64,000 bases of DNA from Serratia silvae (GCF_023282985.1 NZ_JAGQDC010000002.1:278291-342290), one strand, 5' to 3'. Positions 17,933 through 27,066 are shown, counted from the stretch's first letter. Notes: generated by a model not told the origin, from the sequence alone. Numbers and translations are program-made.

Positions 17933-17958
17933 AAGCAGACGTCGGTTAACGTCTGCTT
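17933..17958 (-). terminator. Terminator-like hairpin of tRNA-Asn copy 1
   Basis: AAGCAGACG (17933-17941) pairs with CGTCTGCTT (17950-17958), just past the tRNA 3' end on the minus strand. The following T-run is short (TTTC). All three tRNA-Asn genes here have a hairpin in this place, though the stem sequences differ. Confidence 0.55.
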
Positions 17959-17967
17959 CCTTTAAAA

Positions 17968-18043
17968 TGGCTCCTCTGACTGGACTCGAACCAGTGACAT
18001 ACGGATTAACAGTCCGCCGTTCTACCGACTGAACTACAGAGGA
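17968..18043 (-). tRNA. tRNA-Asn (GTT), copy 1
   Basis: A 76-nt tRNA with encoded CCA. The acceptor arms TCCTCTG and CAGAGGA pair, the anticodon loop CTGTTAA carries GTT, and the T-arm includes GGTTCGAGTCC. It is identical to the copies at 35218 and 61090 and to the typical enterobacterial tRNA-Asn. Confidence 0.99.
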
Positions 18044-18061
18044 ATCGTGTGAACGAGGCGA

Positions 18062-18090
18062 ATAATAGCGAGGCGTATTAGGTTTGTCAA
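18062..18090 (-). promoter_or_regulatory. Promoter of tRNA-Asn copy 1
   Basis: On the minus strand: -35 TTGACA (18085-18090), a 17-bp spacer, and -10 TATTAT (18062-18067), followed by the GC-rich discriminator CGCCTCG. Perfect -35 and GC-rich discriminator are typical of stringently controlled stable-RNA promoters. Confidence 0.85.
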
Positions 18091-18708
18091 AGTACTAAAG
18101 TGAGGGAAAAGTGCGTTTGCTGCCAGATTGAGCATATTGGCTCGTTTTTCGGCACTTTGCTATGGCTAACAACGTGAAAAAACGCTGATCCATAGGGATG
18201 ACAAAGATTAACGGGTTCAACATACAGCGAAATGGGCGCAGTATGCAGCCCCACAAAGTGAGTTGGTTGTCCATTTCCCCATTCCCCTGTAATGAAAAAA
18301 TATTAAGTAGTACTGCCATAAATCGATCCCACTAAAATCCTACTCACCGAATATAAATTAATCAGGAAGGGTCTTAACGCCATCTGGACAGGGCTATTAG
18401 TGAAAACCAAAAATATCTGCTTATTTTTTTACCAAACTGTGATCGAGATTGTTTTTTTTATTTTTCAGCTGCTTGGTGATTTGTTTTTAAAAAAGTTGAT
18501 GTAAATCAAAATGGTAGGCAGGTGTGGCTGGCGATAAGTGATTTTTTTTAAGATTCTTCTATGTTACTCTGGCGGACATTCTATGTGGATAGCAGTAATG
18601 GGGCCCTCGCAGATCTTGTCAATGCTTGCTTTATTACTCTATGCTACGCCAAGCCTTTTTTGTAGCGGTAAACCACGCCGTTCCTTTGTTTCCCGGAGTT
18701 TTTTAGTA
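18091..18708. other. AT-rich intergenic region, no gene seen
   Basis: About 620 bp between the tRNA promoter and the lipoprotein gene. It contains a degenerate member of the GCATGC palindrome family near 18230-18252 and an AT-rich stretch at 18400-18560 that probably holds the lipoprotein promoter. No ORF with protein-like composition is seen on either strand. Confidence 0.5.
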
Positions 18709-19125
18709 ATGAAAAAAACAATCGCCATTGCCACATTGTGTGTGTTGCTGGCAGGGTGTCAGACTGCGAAAACCAAACCAGCAACCGCCGCAGGTGTCCC
18801 TGCGCCAGCACCCGTCACGCCGAGCGCTACCGTTACGCAGCCAGCTCAGCCGATGGCTTCTGTCGGTACCGATGACATCATGTATCCCTGCATGAAAGAG
18901 CTGAATGCTCTGCAACAGGTTAATCCGGGGTTATATCAGACCCGCAGCGTAGAATTGAACGATATCGTGACGCAGGCCAAGCTTTATATGCGCATTCGTG
19001 ACAACGTCAGCACCGACATCCATCAAATCATGGATGCCGCCTATCAGTTCCGCATTGCCAAAACCTGTAACCGTATCAGCACCGATCTGACCAATGCCTT
19101 GATCGAGCGTGTGGCTGGCGCCTAA
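18709..19125 (+). CDS. Small lipoprotein, paralogue of the one at 62196
   Basis: 138 residues from ATG 18709 (CGGAG upstream). The lipobox LLAGC puts the lipid cysteine at about residue 18; a Pro/Ala/Thr-rich linker of about 35 residues follows, then an alpha-helical domain of about 85 residues with two cysteines (YPCMKEL and KTCNRIS). The domain matches the lipoprotein at 62196: conserved C-x2-EL-x-L-x-QVNP, VR/IRxxV, DAxYxFR/YK, C-x3-I, and LI-x-R. I do not recognise the family. An open frame back to 18538 is not expected to be translated. Confidence 0.8.
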   Translation: MKKTIAIATLCVLLAGCQTAKTKPATAAGVPAPAPVTPSATVTQPAQPMASVGTDDIMYPCMKELNALQQVNPGLYQTRSVELNDIVTQAKLYMRIRDNVSTDIHQIMDAAYQFRIAKTCNRISTDLTNALIERVAGA

Positions 19126-19175
19126 CGCGCATACCCCGTATTCAGATATTCCGGGAATACATGGTGTTGTACCAG

Positions 19176-19206
19176 AAACGCTCTCTTAGGGAGCGTTTTT
19201 GTTTTC
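19176..19206 (+). terminator. Rho-independent terminator of the lipoprotein gene
   Basis: AAACGCTC (19176-19183) pairs with GAGCGTTT (19191-19198) and is followed by TTTTGTTTT, about 50 bp after the stop codon. A textbook intrinsic terminator. Confidence 0.9.
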
Positions 19207-19464
19207 TGCTCATCCAAAATGCCCTCCAGTTGCACCAGCAAGGTGCGCCAGCAAATTCTCCTCGTTCTTTTCTAACGCTCTTTGCCCGCTAAAACCAGTG
19301 AGCCTCCTCATTTTTCCGGCTGAGAGCGCCAGCAAATCGACTCTATTTTTGTATGCGCCGTCACAATGGCTAGATTTTTGCTTGGATAAACGCGGGTAAA
19401 TCGGTTGCGCTCTCGCGCAAATTATTTTCCCCGACTACACATAAAGTGACTGCTCCACGTCATT

Positions 19465-19642
19465 TACCCGTCGTCTTTCAAGCTGCAGCGTTGTTACCTG
19501 CGCTTGCTCACCCCAGTCACTTACAAAAGTAAGCTCCTGGGGATGAGCAAGCTTGTCGTGTAGCAGTGCTGTACAGGGATGTACAAATGCCGCGAGCGCA
19601 TGGACGCGCTAGAGCGGCCAACTTGAAATCCATAGGGCATAC
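19465..19642. repeat. ERIC element, long variant
   Basis: It starts TACCCGTCGTCTTTCAA and ends CTTGAAATCCATAGGG. The centre carries the ERIC hallmark inverted arms CCCCAGTCACTTAC and GTAAGCTCCTGGGG. A segment between the right arm and the end (about 19560-19620) is extra relative to the standard 127-bp element, a known type of ERIC insertion. Another similar edge (ACACCCGTCGTCGTCCTGCA) follows directly, hinting at a second decayed copy upstream of livK. Confidence 0.85.
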
Positions 19643-19738
19643 ACCCGTCGTCGTCCTGCAATTGCCGCCGTTATTGGCCGCAATTTGCAACTGGCCGGGT
19701 TTACGGTCTTTCGCTAAAACAGTGCTGAGGAATGCAAA

Positions 19739-20857
19739 ATGTCATTGAGATTGCTAAAAACCCCGCTTGCTGCTCTGCTTATTGGTTGTTTTAGTACGGC
19801 TTTTTCTGCACATGCCGATATCGTGATTGGCGTCGCCGGGCCATTCTCCGGCCCAAATGCCACCTATGGGGATCAATACTGGCGTGGGGCCTCGCAGGCT
19901 GCCGCAGACATCAATGCGGCCGGGGGGATTAAAGGGGAAAAAATCAAGCTGGTGCAGGGCGATGATGCTTGTGAACCTAAGCAGGCAGTCTCGGTAGCTA
20001 ACCGCCTGGTCGATCAGGATCACGTCGCTGCGGTGGTCGGACACTTCTGCTCGTCTTCCACCATGCCCGCTTCAGAGGTGTATGACGAGGCCGGGATCAT
20101 TGCCATCACACCCGGTTCTACTAACCCGCAAATCACCGAACGTGGCATGAATAACATGTTCCGCATGTGCGGCCGCGACGATCAGCAAGGGGTCATCGCC
20201 GCCAACTACATGCTGGATACCCTGAAGGCGAAAAAGATTGCCGTCATCCATGATAAGGACACCTACGGCCAGGGGCTGGCAGATGCCGCCAAGGCAGAAA
20301 TGAACAAACGTGGCGTGAAGGAAGTGATGTACGAAGGGCTGTCGCGTGGTGAGAAAGATTTTAACGCCCTGGTGACCAAGATCGCCTCGGTTAATCCAGA
20401 CGTGGTGTACTTCGGCGGTTGCCATCCAGAGGCGGGGCCGCTGGTGCGCCAGATGCGTGAACAAGGGGTGAAAGCCAAATTCTTCTCCGGCGACTGTATT
20501 GTTACCGAAGAACTGGTGACGGCGGCCGGTGGGCCACAGTACACCACTGGCGTGCTGATGACCTTCGGTAACGATCCACGTCAGATCCCTGAGGGGAAAG
20601 CGGTGATTGCCAAGTTCCGCGAGAGTGGATTTGAGCCGGAAGGGTACACGCTGTACTCCTACGCATCGATCCAGGCCATTGCTGCCGCCTTCAACGCCAC
20701 CGGCGGTAAAGACAGTGCCAAAGCCAGCGAATGGCTGAAATCTCACGATGTGGATACCGTGATGGGGAAAAAAGCCTGGGATAAAAAAGGTGACCTGAAG
20801 GTATCAGACTACGTGGTCTACCAATGGGATGACAAAGGCAAATATCACCAGCTCTGA
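19739..20857 (+). CDS. livK: LivK/LivJ-like branched-chain amino acid binding protein
   Basis: 372 residues: a signal peptide cleaved after AHA, then the two-lobed type I periplasmic binding fold. IVIGVAGPFSGPNATYGDQ is the typical start of the mature Leu/Ile/Val-binding family. The early disulphide cysteines (DDACEPK and GHFCSSS) are conserved in the family. The complete livHMGF set follows, so this delivers branched-chain amino acids to the LIV-I transporter. It could equally be called livJ. Confidence 0.93.
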   Translation: MSLRLLKTPLAALLIGCFSTAFSAHADIVIGVAGPFSGPNATYGDQYWRGASQAAADINAAGGIKGEKIKLVQGDDACEPKQAVSVANRLVDQDHVAAVVGHFCSSSTMPASEVYDEAGIIAITPGSTNPQITERGMNNMFRMCGRDDQQGVIAANYMLDTLKAKKIAVIHDKDTYGQGLADAAKAEMNKRGVKEVMYEGLSRGEKDFNALVTKIASVNPDVVYFGGCHPEAGPLVRQMREQGVKAKFFSGDCIVTEELVTAAGGPQYTTGVLMTFGNDPRQIPEGKAVIAKFRESGFEPEGYTLYSYASIQAIAAAFNATGGKDSAKASEWLKSHDVDTVMGKKAWDKKGDLKVSDYVVYQWDDKGKYHQL

Positions 20858-20867
20858 TGTAAAGATC

Positions 20868-20896
20868 AACGGATCCGTGCGTGTGGCGGATCCGTT
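20868..20896 (+). terminator. Intercistronic hairpin between livK and livH
   Basis: AACGGATCCG pairs perfectly with CGGATCCGTT across a 9-base loop, 10 bp after the livK stop; only a short CCTT follows. Such hairpins commonly stabilise or attenuate so that binding protein is made in excess over permease. Confidence 0.6.
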
Positions 20897-20962
20897 CCTT
20901 AACCCCCTTTGGGCCGTGTGGTGCTGAACTTGCGGCCCGCCCATCAGGTGAGATTGCTTATT

Positions 20963-21877
20963 ATGGATGTATTCTTCCTGCAACAGCTGATTAACGGCCT
21001 GACTCTTGGCGCGGTGTATGGCCTGATCGCCATCGGCTACACCATGGTGTACGGCATTATTGGCATGATCAACTTCGCCCACGGCGAGGTGTATATGATC
21101 TCTGCCTATCTGTGTGCGATTGGCCTGGCGCTGCTCTCTTTCTTTGGTCTGCACTCTTTCCCGCTGTTGATCCTGGGCACCCTGGTTTTCACCATCGTGG
21201 TCACTGGTGTTTATGGCTGGGTGATCGAACGTATTGCTTACAAACCGCTGCGTAACTCCACGCGTCTGGCTCCGCTGATTTCAGCCATCGGTATGTCTCT
21301 TATCTTGCAGAACTATGCGCAGATCAGCCAAGGGCCGCGCCAGCAGGGGATCCCCACGCTGCTGGACGGCGTTTTTCGGCTCAATTTTGATGGTGGTGTG
21401 ATCCAGATTACCTACACCAAGGTATTTATTCTGGTCGCTGCACTATTGGGCATGGCGGTGCTTACCTATGTGATCCAACGCACGCGGCTGGGGCGTATCT
21501 GCCGGGCTACGCAACAGGATCGCAAGATGGCGTCGATACTCGGTATCAATACCGATCGGGTGATCTCGCTGGTGTTTGTGATTGGCGCGGCGATGGCCGG
21601 ACTGGCGGGAGTGTTGGTCACCATGAACTACGGCACCTTCGATTTTTACGTGGGCTTTATTATCGGCGTCAAAGCCTTCACCGCAGCGGTGCTGGGGGGC
21701 ATAGGCTCATTGCCCGGCGCGATGCTCGGAGGCCTGTTGCTTGGCGTGGCAGAGGCACAGTTCGCCGGCATGGTGAACTCAGATTACAAGGATGTGTTTT
21801 CATTCGGTCTGCTGGTGGTGATCCTGATTTTCCGCCCTCAGGGCCTGCTGGGGCGGCCAATGGTCGCTAAGGTGTGA
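20963..21877 (+). CDS. livH: LivH, branched-chain amino acid permease
   Basis: 304 residues with about eight membrane helices and the LivH hallmark NGLTLGAVYGLIAIGYTMVYG at the start (split here as the N-terminal repeat) followed by INFAHGE. The late EAA-like region FTAAVLGGIGSLPGAMLGG contacts the ATPase. The ATG at 20963 is chosen since AGGTGAG is upstream; an open frame from 20909 is not supported. It pairs with LivM in the LIV-I importer. Confidence 0.93.
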   Translation: MDVFFLQQLINGLTLGAVYGLIAIGYTMVYGIIGMINFAHGEVYMISAYLCAIGLALLSFFGLHSFPLLILGTLVFTIVVTGVYGWVIERIAYKPLRNSTRLAPLISAIGMSLILQNYAQISQGPRQQGIPTLLDGVFRLNFDGGVIQITYTKVFILVAALLGMAVLTYVIQRTRLGRICRATQQDRKMASILGINTDRVISLVFVIGAAMAGLAGVLVTMNYGTFDFYVGFIIGVKAFTAAVLGGIGSLPGAMLGGLLLGVAEAQFAGMVNSDYKDVFSFGLLVVILIFRPQGLLGRPMVAKV

Positions 21878-21886
21878 GGGAAAACT

Positions 21887-23173
21887 ATGTCTCAATCCAC
21901 AGTTCATCAAGGGCTGAGTATTAAACGCAGCCTGTTGGATGCCGTGCTCGCGGGTCTGATCGCGCTGATTGTGTTTGGCCCGATCGTCGGCATCGTGCTG
22001 GACGGCTACAGTTTCAACTTTGAGCCACGCCGCCTGGTGGTGATTGTTGCGGTAGTTATGGCGGGGCGCTTGTTACTCAGCCTGTTTTTGCAAACGCCGC
22101 TCGGGCGCAAGGTGTCAGCACGCTTTGAGGGGGGCAATGACGGTGTTTATGTTCGGCCAGTCGGAGCCAGAACGAGCCTGCGTTGGCTCCTGCCACTATT
22201 GGCGGTGTTGGCATTGCTGTTCCCGTTTATGGCGACCAAATACCTGCTGACCGTGGCGATCCTCGGCCTGATTTATGTGTTGTTAGGGCTAGGATTGAAC
22301 ATTGTGGTGGGGCTGGCCGGGCTGCTCGATCTGGGTTACGTGGCGTTTTATGCCATTGGTGCCTACGGCCTGGCGCTGGGCTATCAGTATTTGGGCCTGG
22401 GCTTTTGGGCGATGTTGCCGCTGGGTGCGCTAATGGCGGCGCTGGCCGGGGCATTGCTGGGGTTCCCGGTGCTGCGTATGCACGGTGACTATCTGGCGAT
22501 AGTGACGCTGGGCTTTGGTGAAATCATTCGCTTGGTGCTGAATAACTGGGTGTCGTTAACCGGTGGGCCAAACGGCGTTTCGGTTCCTGCTCCGACTCTG
22601 TTCGGCCTGGAGTTCGGCCGCCGAGCCAAGGAAGGGGGAGTACCGATCCACGAGTTCCTCGGTATTACCTATAACCCCAACCTGAAGTTTATCTTTATCT
22701 ACGCGGTCTTGTGCCTGGTGGTGGTGTTGGTGCTGTTCATCAAACATCGGCTGACGCGGATGCCGATAGGGAGGGCGTGGGAAGCGCTGCGGGAGGATGA
22801 AATCGCCTGCCGCTCGCTCGGGCTTAATCATGTGCTGGTCAAACTCTCGGCGTTTATGATGGGGGCTTCCACCGCAGGGATTGCTGGGGTGTTCTTTGCC
22901 ACCTATCAAGGGTTCGTCAATCCAACGTCGTTTACCTTCTTTGAATCGGCGCTGATCCTGGCGATCGTGGTGCTGGGGGGAATGGGATCGACTATCGGCG
23001 TCGTGCTGGCTGCCTTTGTGCTGACGGTGGCCCCGGAACTGCTGCGCAGCTTTGCCGAATATCGAGTGTTACTGTTTGGCGTACTGATGGTGTTGATGAT
23101 GATCTGGCGGCCACGCGGCCTGGTGCGTATCAGCCGTAGCAGCTTTACGCCACGCAAGGGGGTAGCACCATGA
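21887..23173 (+). CDS. livM: LivM, branched-chain amino acid permease
   Basis: 428 residues, close to E. coli LivM (425). An N-terminal extension with extra helices and a cytoplasmic stretch is followed by the core permease (LGLGLNIVVGLAGLLDLGY and the ALREDEIACRSLGLN loop). It forms a heterodimer with LivH. Its stop overlaps the livG start by 4 bp. Confidence 0.93.
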   Translation: MSQSTVHQGLSIKRSLLDAVLAGLIALIVFGPIVGIVLDGYSFNFEPRRLVVIVAVVMAGRLLLSLFLQTPLGRKVSARFEGGNDGVYVRPVGARTSLRWLLPLLAVLALLFPFMATKYLLTVAILGLIYVLLGLGLNIVVGLAGLLDLGYVAFYAIGAYGLALGYQYLGLGFWAMLPLGALMAALAGALLGFPVLRMHGDYLAIVTLGFGEIIRLVLNNWVSLTGGPNGVSVPAPTLFGLEFGRRAKEGGVPIHEFLGITYNPNLKFIFIYAVLCLVVVLVLFIKHRLTRMPIGRAWEALREDEIACRSLGLNHVLVKLSAFMMGASTAGIAGVFFATYQGFVNPTSFTFFESALILAIVVLGGMGSTIGVVLAAFVLTVAPELLRSFAEYRVLLFGVLMVLMMIWRPRGLVRISRSSFTPRKGVAP

Positions 23174-24045
23174 GCGATGCCATTTTGCGCGTTGAACATT
23201 TGATGATGCATTTCGGTGGCATCAAAGCGCTGAACGATGTAAATCTCGAGGTGGAGCGTGGGTCGATTACCGCGTTGATCGGCCCGAACGGCGCGGGGAA
23301 AACCACGGTGTTCAACTGCCTGACGGGTTTTTACCGTGCCAGCGGCGGGGCGATCCTGCTTAATACCCATAAACGGCCCATTGATGTGATCCGTATCCTC
23401 GGCCAGAAATTCCGTGCAGGGGATTGGATTAACCCCGCGCAACTGGGTTCCCGCCTGTACTACAAAATGTTTGGTGGCACACATCTGGTGAACCGTGCCG
23501 GATTGGCCCGCACCTTCCAGAATATCCGCCTGTTCCGTGAGATGTCGGTGGTGGAGAACCTGCTGGTGGCGCAACACCGTTTGAGTAACCGCAACCTGAT
23601 TGCTGGCGTGCTCAATACGCCTGCCTATCGCCGGGCAGAAAATGAAGCGCTGGATCGGGCATTTTACTGGCTGGAGGTGGTCGAGTTGGTGGACTGTGCT
23701 AACCGACTGGCGGGGGAGATGTCTTATGGTCAGCAGCGGCGGCTGGAGATCGCCCGCGCGATGTGCACCACCCCGGAAATGATCTGCCTGGACGAACCCG
23801 CCGCCGGGCTGAACCCGGTCGAAACCGCAACCCTGAGCCGGATCATCCGCTTTCTGCGCCAGCATCATGATATTACGGTGCTGCTGATCGAACATGATAT
23901 GGGAATGGTGATGGAGATTTCCGACCGGGTGATCGTGCTGGATCACGGTAATGTGATCGCCGAGGGAACGCCGCAGGAGATCCAACACAATGACAGCGTG
24001 ATCGCCGCTTATCTGGGCGCAGACGAAGAGGAGCTGGCGGGATGA
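23170..24045 (+). CDS. livG: LivG, high-affinity branched-chain amino acid ATPase
   Basis: 291 residues, longer than E. coli LivG (255). Walker A is GPNGAGKT, the signature MSYGQQRRLEIAR and the Walker B region CLDEPAAGLNPVET. The extra length lies in a segment between Walker A and the Q-loop (about residues 65-105, including RILGQKFRAGDW), an insertion seen in some LivG proteins. It overlaps livF by 4 bp. Confidence 0.92.
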   Translation: MSDAILRVEHLMMHFGGIKALNDVNLEVERGSITALIGPNGAGKTTVFNCLTGFYRASGGAILLNTHKRPIDVIRILGQKFRAGDWINPAQLGSRLYYKMFGGTHLVNRAGLARTFQNIRLFREMSVVENLLVAQHRLSNRNLIAGVLNTPAYRRAENEALDRAFYWLEVVELVDCANRLAGEMSYGQQRRLEIARAMCTTPEMICLDEPAAGLNPVETATLSRIIRFLRQHHDITVLLIEHDMGMVMEISDRVIVLDHGNVIAEGTPQEIQHNDSVIAAYLGADEEELAG

Positions 24046-24758
24046 GCGAGGTGATGCTGGAGTTTCGTGAGGTAGATGTCCATTACGGCCCGATCCAGGC
24101 GCTGCAACAGGTGTCATTGCAGGTCAGGCAAGGGGAAACTGTAGCGTTGATCGGGGCCAACGGGGCAGGGAAATCCACCTTGCTGATGTCAATCTTTGGC
24201 CAACCTCGCATCAGCGGTGGACAGATCCTGTTTCAGGGGGCCGATATCAGCCAACGGTCGACGCATTTTGTGGCCAGTAGCGGTATCGCGCAGGCCCCGG
24301 AAGGGCGGCGGATTTTCCCCGACATGAGCGTGGAAGAAAACCTGCTGATGGGCACCATCACTCTCGGCAACCATTATGCTGCTGAAGATATGCAGCGTAT
24401 GTATGAGCTGTTTCCACGCCTGAAAGAGCGGCGTCACCAGCGGGCGATGACCATGTCCGGTGGTGAGCAGCAAATGTTGGCGATAGCCCGTGCGCTGATG
24501 AGCCGGCCAAAGCTGCTGTTGCTGGATGAGCCGAGTCTGGGGCTGGCGCCGATCATCGTCAAACAGATCTTCAGCATCCTGCGCGAGCTGGCCAACGGCG
24601 GCATGACGATTTTCCTGGTAGAGCAAAACGCCAACCATGCGCTGAAGCTGTCCGATCGGGGCTATGTGATGGTCAATGGGCAAATCCGCCTGAGCGGTAG
24701 CGGTGCGGAACTGCTGAGCAATCATGAGGTGAGAAAGGCATATTTGGGGGGAGCGTAA
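24042..24758 (+). CDS. livF: LivF, second branched-chain amino acid ATPase
   Basis: 238 residues (E. coli 237). Walker A is GANGAGKS, the signature MSGGEQQMLAIAR and Walker B LLLLDEPSLGLAP. With LivG it powers the LivHM channel. It is the last gene of livKHMGF and is followed by a hairpin. Confidence 0.93.
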   Translation: MSEVMLEFREVDVHYGPIQALQQVSLQVRQGETVALIGANGAGKSTLLMSIFGQPRISGGQILFQGADISQRSTHFVASSGIAQAPEGRRIFPDMSVEENLLMGTITLGNHYAAEDMQRMYELFPRLKERRHQRAMTMSGGEQQMLAIARALMSRPKLLLLDEPSLGLAPIIVKQIFSILRELANGGMTIFLVEQNANHALKLSDRGYVMVNGQIRLSGSGAELLSNHEVRKAYLGGA

Positions 24759-24763
24759 AGGCA

Positions 24764-24785
24764 ACCGCCCCCGACGAGGGGCGGT
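24764..24785 (+). terminator. Hairpin ending livKHMGF
   Basis: ACCGCCCC (24764-24771) pairs with GGGGCGGT (24778-24785), 5 bp after the livF stop. The T-run is absent (CAGATTAAT follows). Confidence 0.6.
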
Positions 24786-24961
24786 CAGATTAATGACAAA
24801 GAGGCAATGTTGCTGAATGGGTAGGGATCGAACATGCTCGATCATAGGGCGTCCCTACTGTTGAAAAAAACAGCGCCACAAAAACGTGATCTAGGTCGCA
24901 TTCTGGTTACAGGTTAGTTAAAATGGCGCTACTGCCAGCCCCTGTTCCGGAACACCTTACA

Positions 24962-26149
24962 ATGGATGAAATCAGCACTTCCCGCTCGACCGCCTGGATG
25001 CGCGTGGTCGTCTTGGCCATTTCGGCATTTATTTTTAATACTACCGAATTTATCCCGGTCGGGTTATTGAGTGATATTGCCCAAAGCTTTGGGATGCAAA
25101 CCGAACAGGTGGGGCTGATCATCACCATTTATGCCTGGATCGTTGCCACGATGTCGCTGGTTTGTATGTTGCTGACCAGCAAGATTGAGCGGCGTAAGCT
25201 GCTGATCGGGGTATTTATCCTGTTTATTGCCAGCCATGTGCTCACCGCGGTGGCCTGGAACTTTACCACCTTGGTGATCTCGCGTGCCGGTGTGGCGTTG
25301 GCGCACTCGGTGTTCTGGTCGATCACCGCGTCATTGGCCATTCGTGTCGCGCCAGCAGGCAAGAAGGCGCAGGCACTGAGCATGCTTGCGGGGGGAACCG
25401 CGCTGGCGATGGTGTTGGGCTTACCGTTAGGCAGAGTGGTGGGGCAGTTGCTCGGCTGGCGGATGACCTTTATTGGCATCGCCGTGTGCGCTACTTTGGC
25501 GTTGGTGATGCTGTGGCGCTTGCTGCCGGTGCTGAAAAGCGAGCATTCCGGTTCACTGGCTAGCGTTCCACTGCTGTTCAAACGCCCGGAGTTGGTCAGC
25601 CTGTATATGTTGACCATCATCGTGGTGACGGCGCACTTTACTGCCTACAGCTACATCGAGCCATTTATCCAGACCGTGGCCGGATTATCCGCCAACTTTA
25701 CCACTTTGATGTTGTTGCTGTTTGGCGCTGCGGGTATTGTTGGCAGCCTGCTATTCAGCCGCTATAGCGAACGTTTCCCGTCGGGTTTCTTTATGGGGGC
25801 AATTGGTCTGCTGGCCATCAGCCTGTTATTGCTGTTGCCCGCCTCCGGCAATGAAACGACTCTGACGTTGCTGTGTGTGATCTGGGGCATGGCCATCATG
25901 GCGATTGGCCTTTCGATGCAGGCGAAGGTGCTGAGCCTGGCACCGGATGCGACCGATGTCTCGATGGCGATCTTCTCCGGTTTGTATAACTTTGGTATCG
26001 GCGGTGGTGCGTTGCTGGGCAATCAGGTCAGCCTGCATCTTGGAATGCCAAACATTGGTTTCGTCGGTGCGCCGTTGGCCCTGATCGCCCTCGGCTGGTG
26101 TATCTTGAGTTTCTACCGCAGTGAACGCTTCCAGCACCATCGGGCCTAA
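24962..26149 (+). CDS. sotB: SotB, sugar / arabinose efflux MFS transporter
   Basis: 395 residues with 12 membrane helices, closely matching E. coli SotB (YdeA): shared [24 protein letters not shown] start, [27 protein letters not shown], and [15 protein letters not shown] near the end. SotB exports arabinose and other sugars, limiting their accumulation. The start at 24962 gives the family length; an upstream in-frame ATG at 24923 would add 13 residues. A hairpin follows the stop. Confidence 0.9.
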   Translation: MDEISTSRSTAWMRVVVLAISAFIFNTTEFIPVGLLSDIAQSFGMQTEQVGLIITIYAWIVATMSLVCMLLTSKIERRKLLIGVFILFIASHVLTAVAWNFTTLVISRAGVALAHSVFWSITASLAIRVAPAGKKAQALSMLAGGTALAMVLGLPLGRVVGQLLGWRMTFIGIAVCATLALVMLWRLLPVLKSEHSGSLASVPLLFKRPELVSLYMLTIIVVTAHFTAYSYIEPFIQTVAGLSANFTTLMLLLFGAAGIVGSLLFSRYSERFPSGFFMGAIGLLAISLLLLLPASGNETTLTLLCVIWGMAIMAIGLSMQAKVLSLAPDATDVSMAIFSGLYNFGIGGGALLGNQVSLHLGMPNIGFVGAPLALIALGWCILSFYRSERFQHHRA

Positions 26150-26157
26150 TCCACGTT

Positions 26158-26187
26158 CCCTTGATTGCCGCGCTCGGTAATCAAGGG
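26158..26187 (+). terminator. Hairpin after sotB
   Basis: A 13-bp stem (CCCTTGATT with AATCAAGGG, extended inward by GCCG/CGGT) around loop CGCT, 8 bp after the stop. It is followed by CCCCCTAAG, so without a T-run. Confidence 0.6.
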
Positions 26188-26356
26188 CCCCCTAAGACCT
26201 ATCCTCTCTTTAGCTCCCATCTTGCCGCCATGTTTTGCTACCAGATACGCAAAATATCAACGCTCATGTTTCACCTTCATCGAAATGCAGGGATCGGCTC
26301 CCAGCTTCATCATTGTGGCCGATGTCTCTCGTCCCAAGCTCCGATATAATGCAAAT

Positions 26357-26392
26357 TATAGGTTTACACCTATATAGTTTTTGACCTATATT
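26357..26392 (+). promoter_or_regulatory. Promoter and operator of the toxin-antitoxin operon
   Basis: TATAGGT-TTAC-ACCTATA (26357-26374) is a perfect 7-bp inverted repeat, and a third half-site ACCTATA lies at 26384-26390. A possible -35 TTTACA (26363-26368) inside the operator and -10 TATATT (26387-26392) are 18 bp apart. Operator over promoter is what autoregulation by an XRE antitoxin would need. Confidence 0.5.
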
Positions 26393-26406
26393 GCTAAGGA
26401 GCACAT

Positions 26407-26760
26407 GTGTGGGAAATTAAAACAACGGATACGTTTGACGAGTGGTTCAGCCGGTTGGAGGACACTGACAAAGCTTCTGTGCTGGCGTCACTCATTGTAC
26501 TGCGTGAAAAAGGTCCTCAGTTGCCCAGACCTTATGCCGACACGGTGAAGGGATCGCGTTACAGCAACATGAAGGAATTACGCGTGCAAAGCCGAGGAAT
26601 GCCGATACGAGCGTTCTTTGCCTTTGATCCACATCGTCGCGGTATTTTACTTTGTGCTGGTAGTAAGGCCGGTAATGAGAAGCGTTTTTATGAGGTGATG
26701 ATCCCGATTGCCGATCGGGAGTTTACCCAATTTCTGAATACAGCAGAGAACAAGGAGTAG
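26407..26760 (+). CDS. HigB/RelE-type toxin (Gp49-like family)
   Basis: 117 residues of the RelE-superfamily group typified by HigB and phage Gp49: WEIKTTDTFDEWFSRLEDTDK, then PRPYADTVKGSRYSNMKELRVQ (in parts) and IRAFFAFDPHRRGILLCAGSKAG. Such toxins cleave mRNA on the ribosome. The start is GTG at 26407 with AAGGAG upstream. The antitoxin gene follows after 3 bp, and toxin-first order is typical of higBA. The C-terminal TAENKE tail is unremarkable. Confidence 0.85.
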   Translation: MWEIKTTDTFDEWFSRLEDTDKASVLASLIVLREKGPQLPRPYADTVKGSRYSNMKELRVQSRGMPIRAFFAFDPHRRGILLCAGSKAGNEKRFYEVMIPIADREFTQFLNTAENKE

Positions 26761-26763
26761 GCC

Positions 26764-27066
26764 ATGGGCAGAACACTGGAACAAATCCTGGCGGAAGAAA
26801 AACCTGAAGTAGTGGCCAGCGCTGAGCGCATTGCGGCGGATACGCTGCTCAATATTCACCTGGCCGAACTACGTGAGCGGGTGCAGAAAACCCAGGTTGA
26901 AATGGCGCAGGCACTTGGCATCAAACAACCCACCGTGGCGGGCATGGAAAAGCCTGGCCGCGATCTGAAGCTCTCCTCGCTCAAACGCTATATCGAGGCA
27001 GCAGGGGGCAAGCTGCGTCTGGATATCGAGCTGCCGGATGGTTCCCACTATGGGTTTGTTATTTAA
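26764..27066 (+). CDS. HigA-type XRE antitoxin
   Basis: 100 residues with a helix-turn-helix at about 38-62 (QVEMAQALGIKQPTVAGME) and a short C-terminal strand region (GGKLRLDIELPDG). It should bind and neutralise the toxin encoded just upstream and repress their promoter, probably at the inverted repeat at 26357. Family assignment is firm; function is by analogy. Confidence 0.85.
   Translation: MGRTLEQILAEEKPEVVASAERIAADTLLNIHLAELRERVQKTQVEMAQALGIKQPTVAGMEKPGRDLKLSSLKRYIEAAGGKLRLDIELPDGSHYGFVI

Noticed and set aside
17668..17949. A 93-codon plus-strand ORF before tRNA-Asn copy 1.
   Set aside because: It runs through the tRNA terminator hairpin, lacks a clear ribosome binding site and has no recognised domain.
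19199..19399. A 66-codon ORF before the ERIC element.
   Set aside because: It starts in the T-run of a terminator and has no family resemblance.
22906..24117. A 403-codon minus-strand ORF.
   Set aside because: It lies antisense to livM, livG and livF; its translation is His/Gln-rich with no family resemblance. It is a shadow of GC-rich coding DNA.
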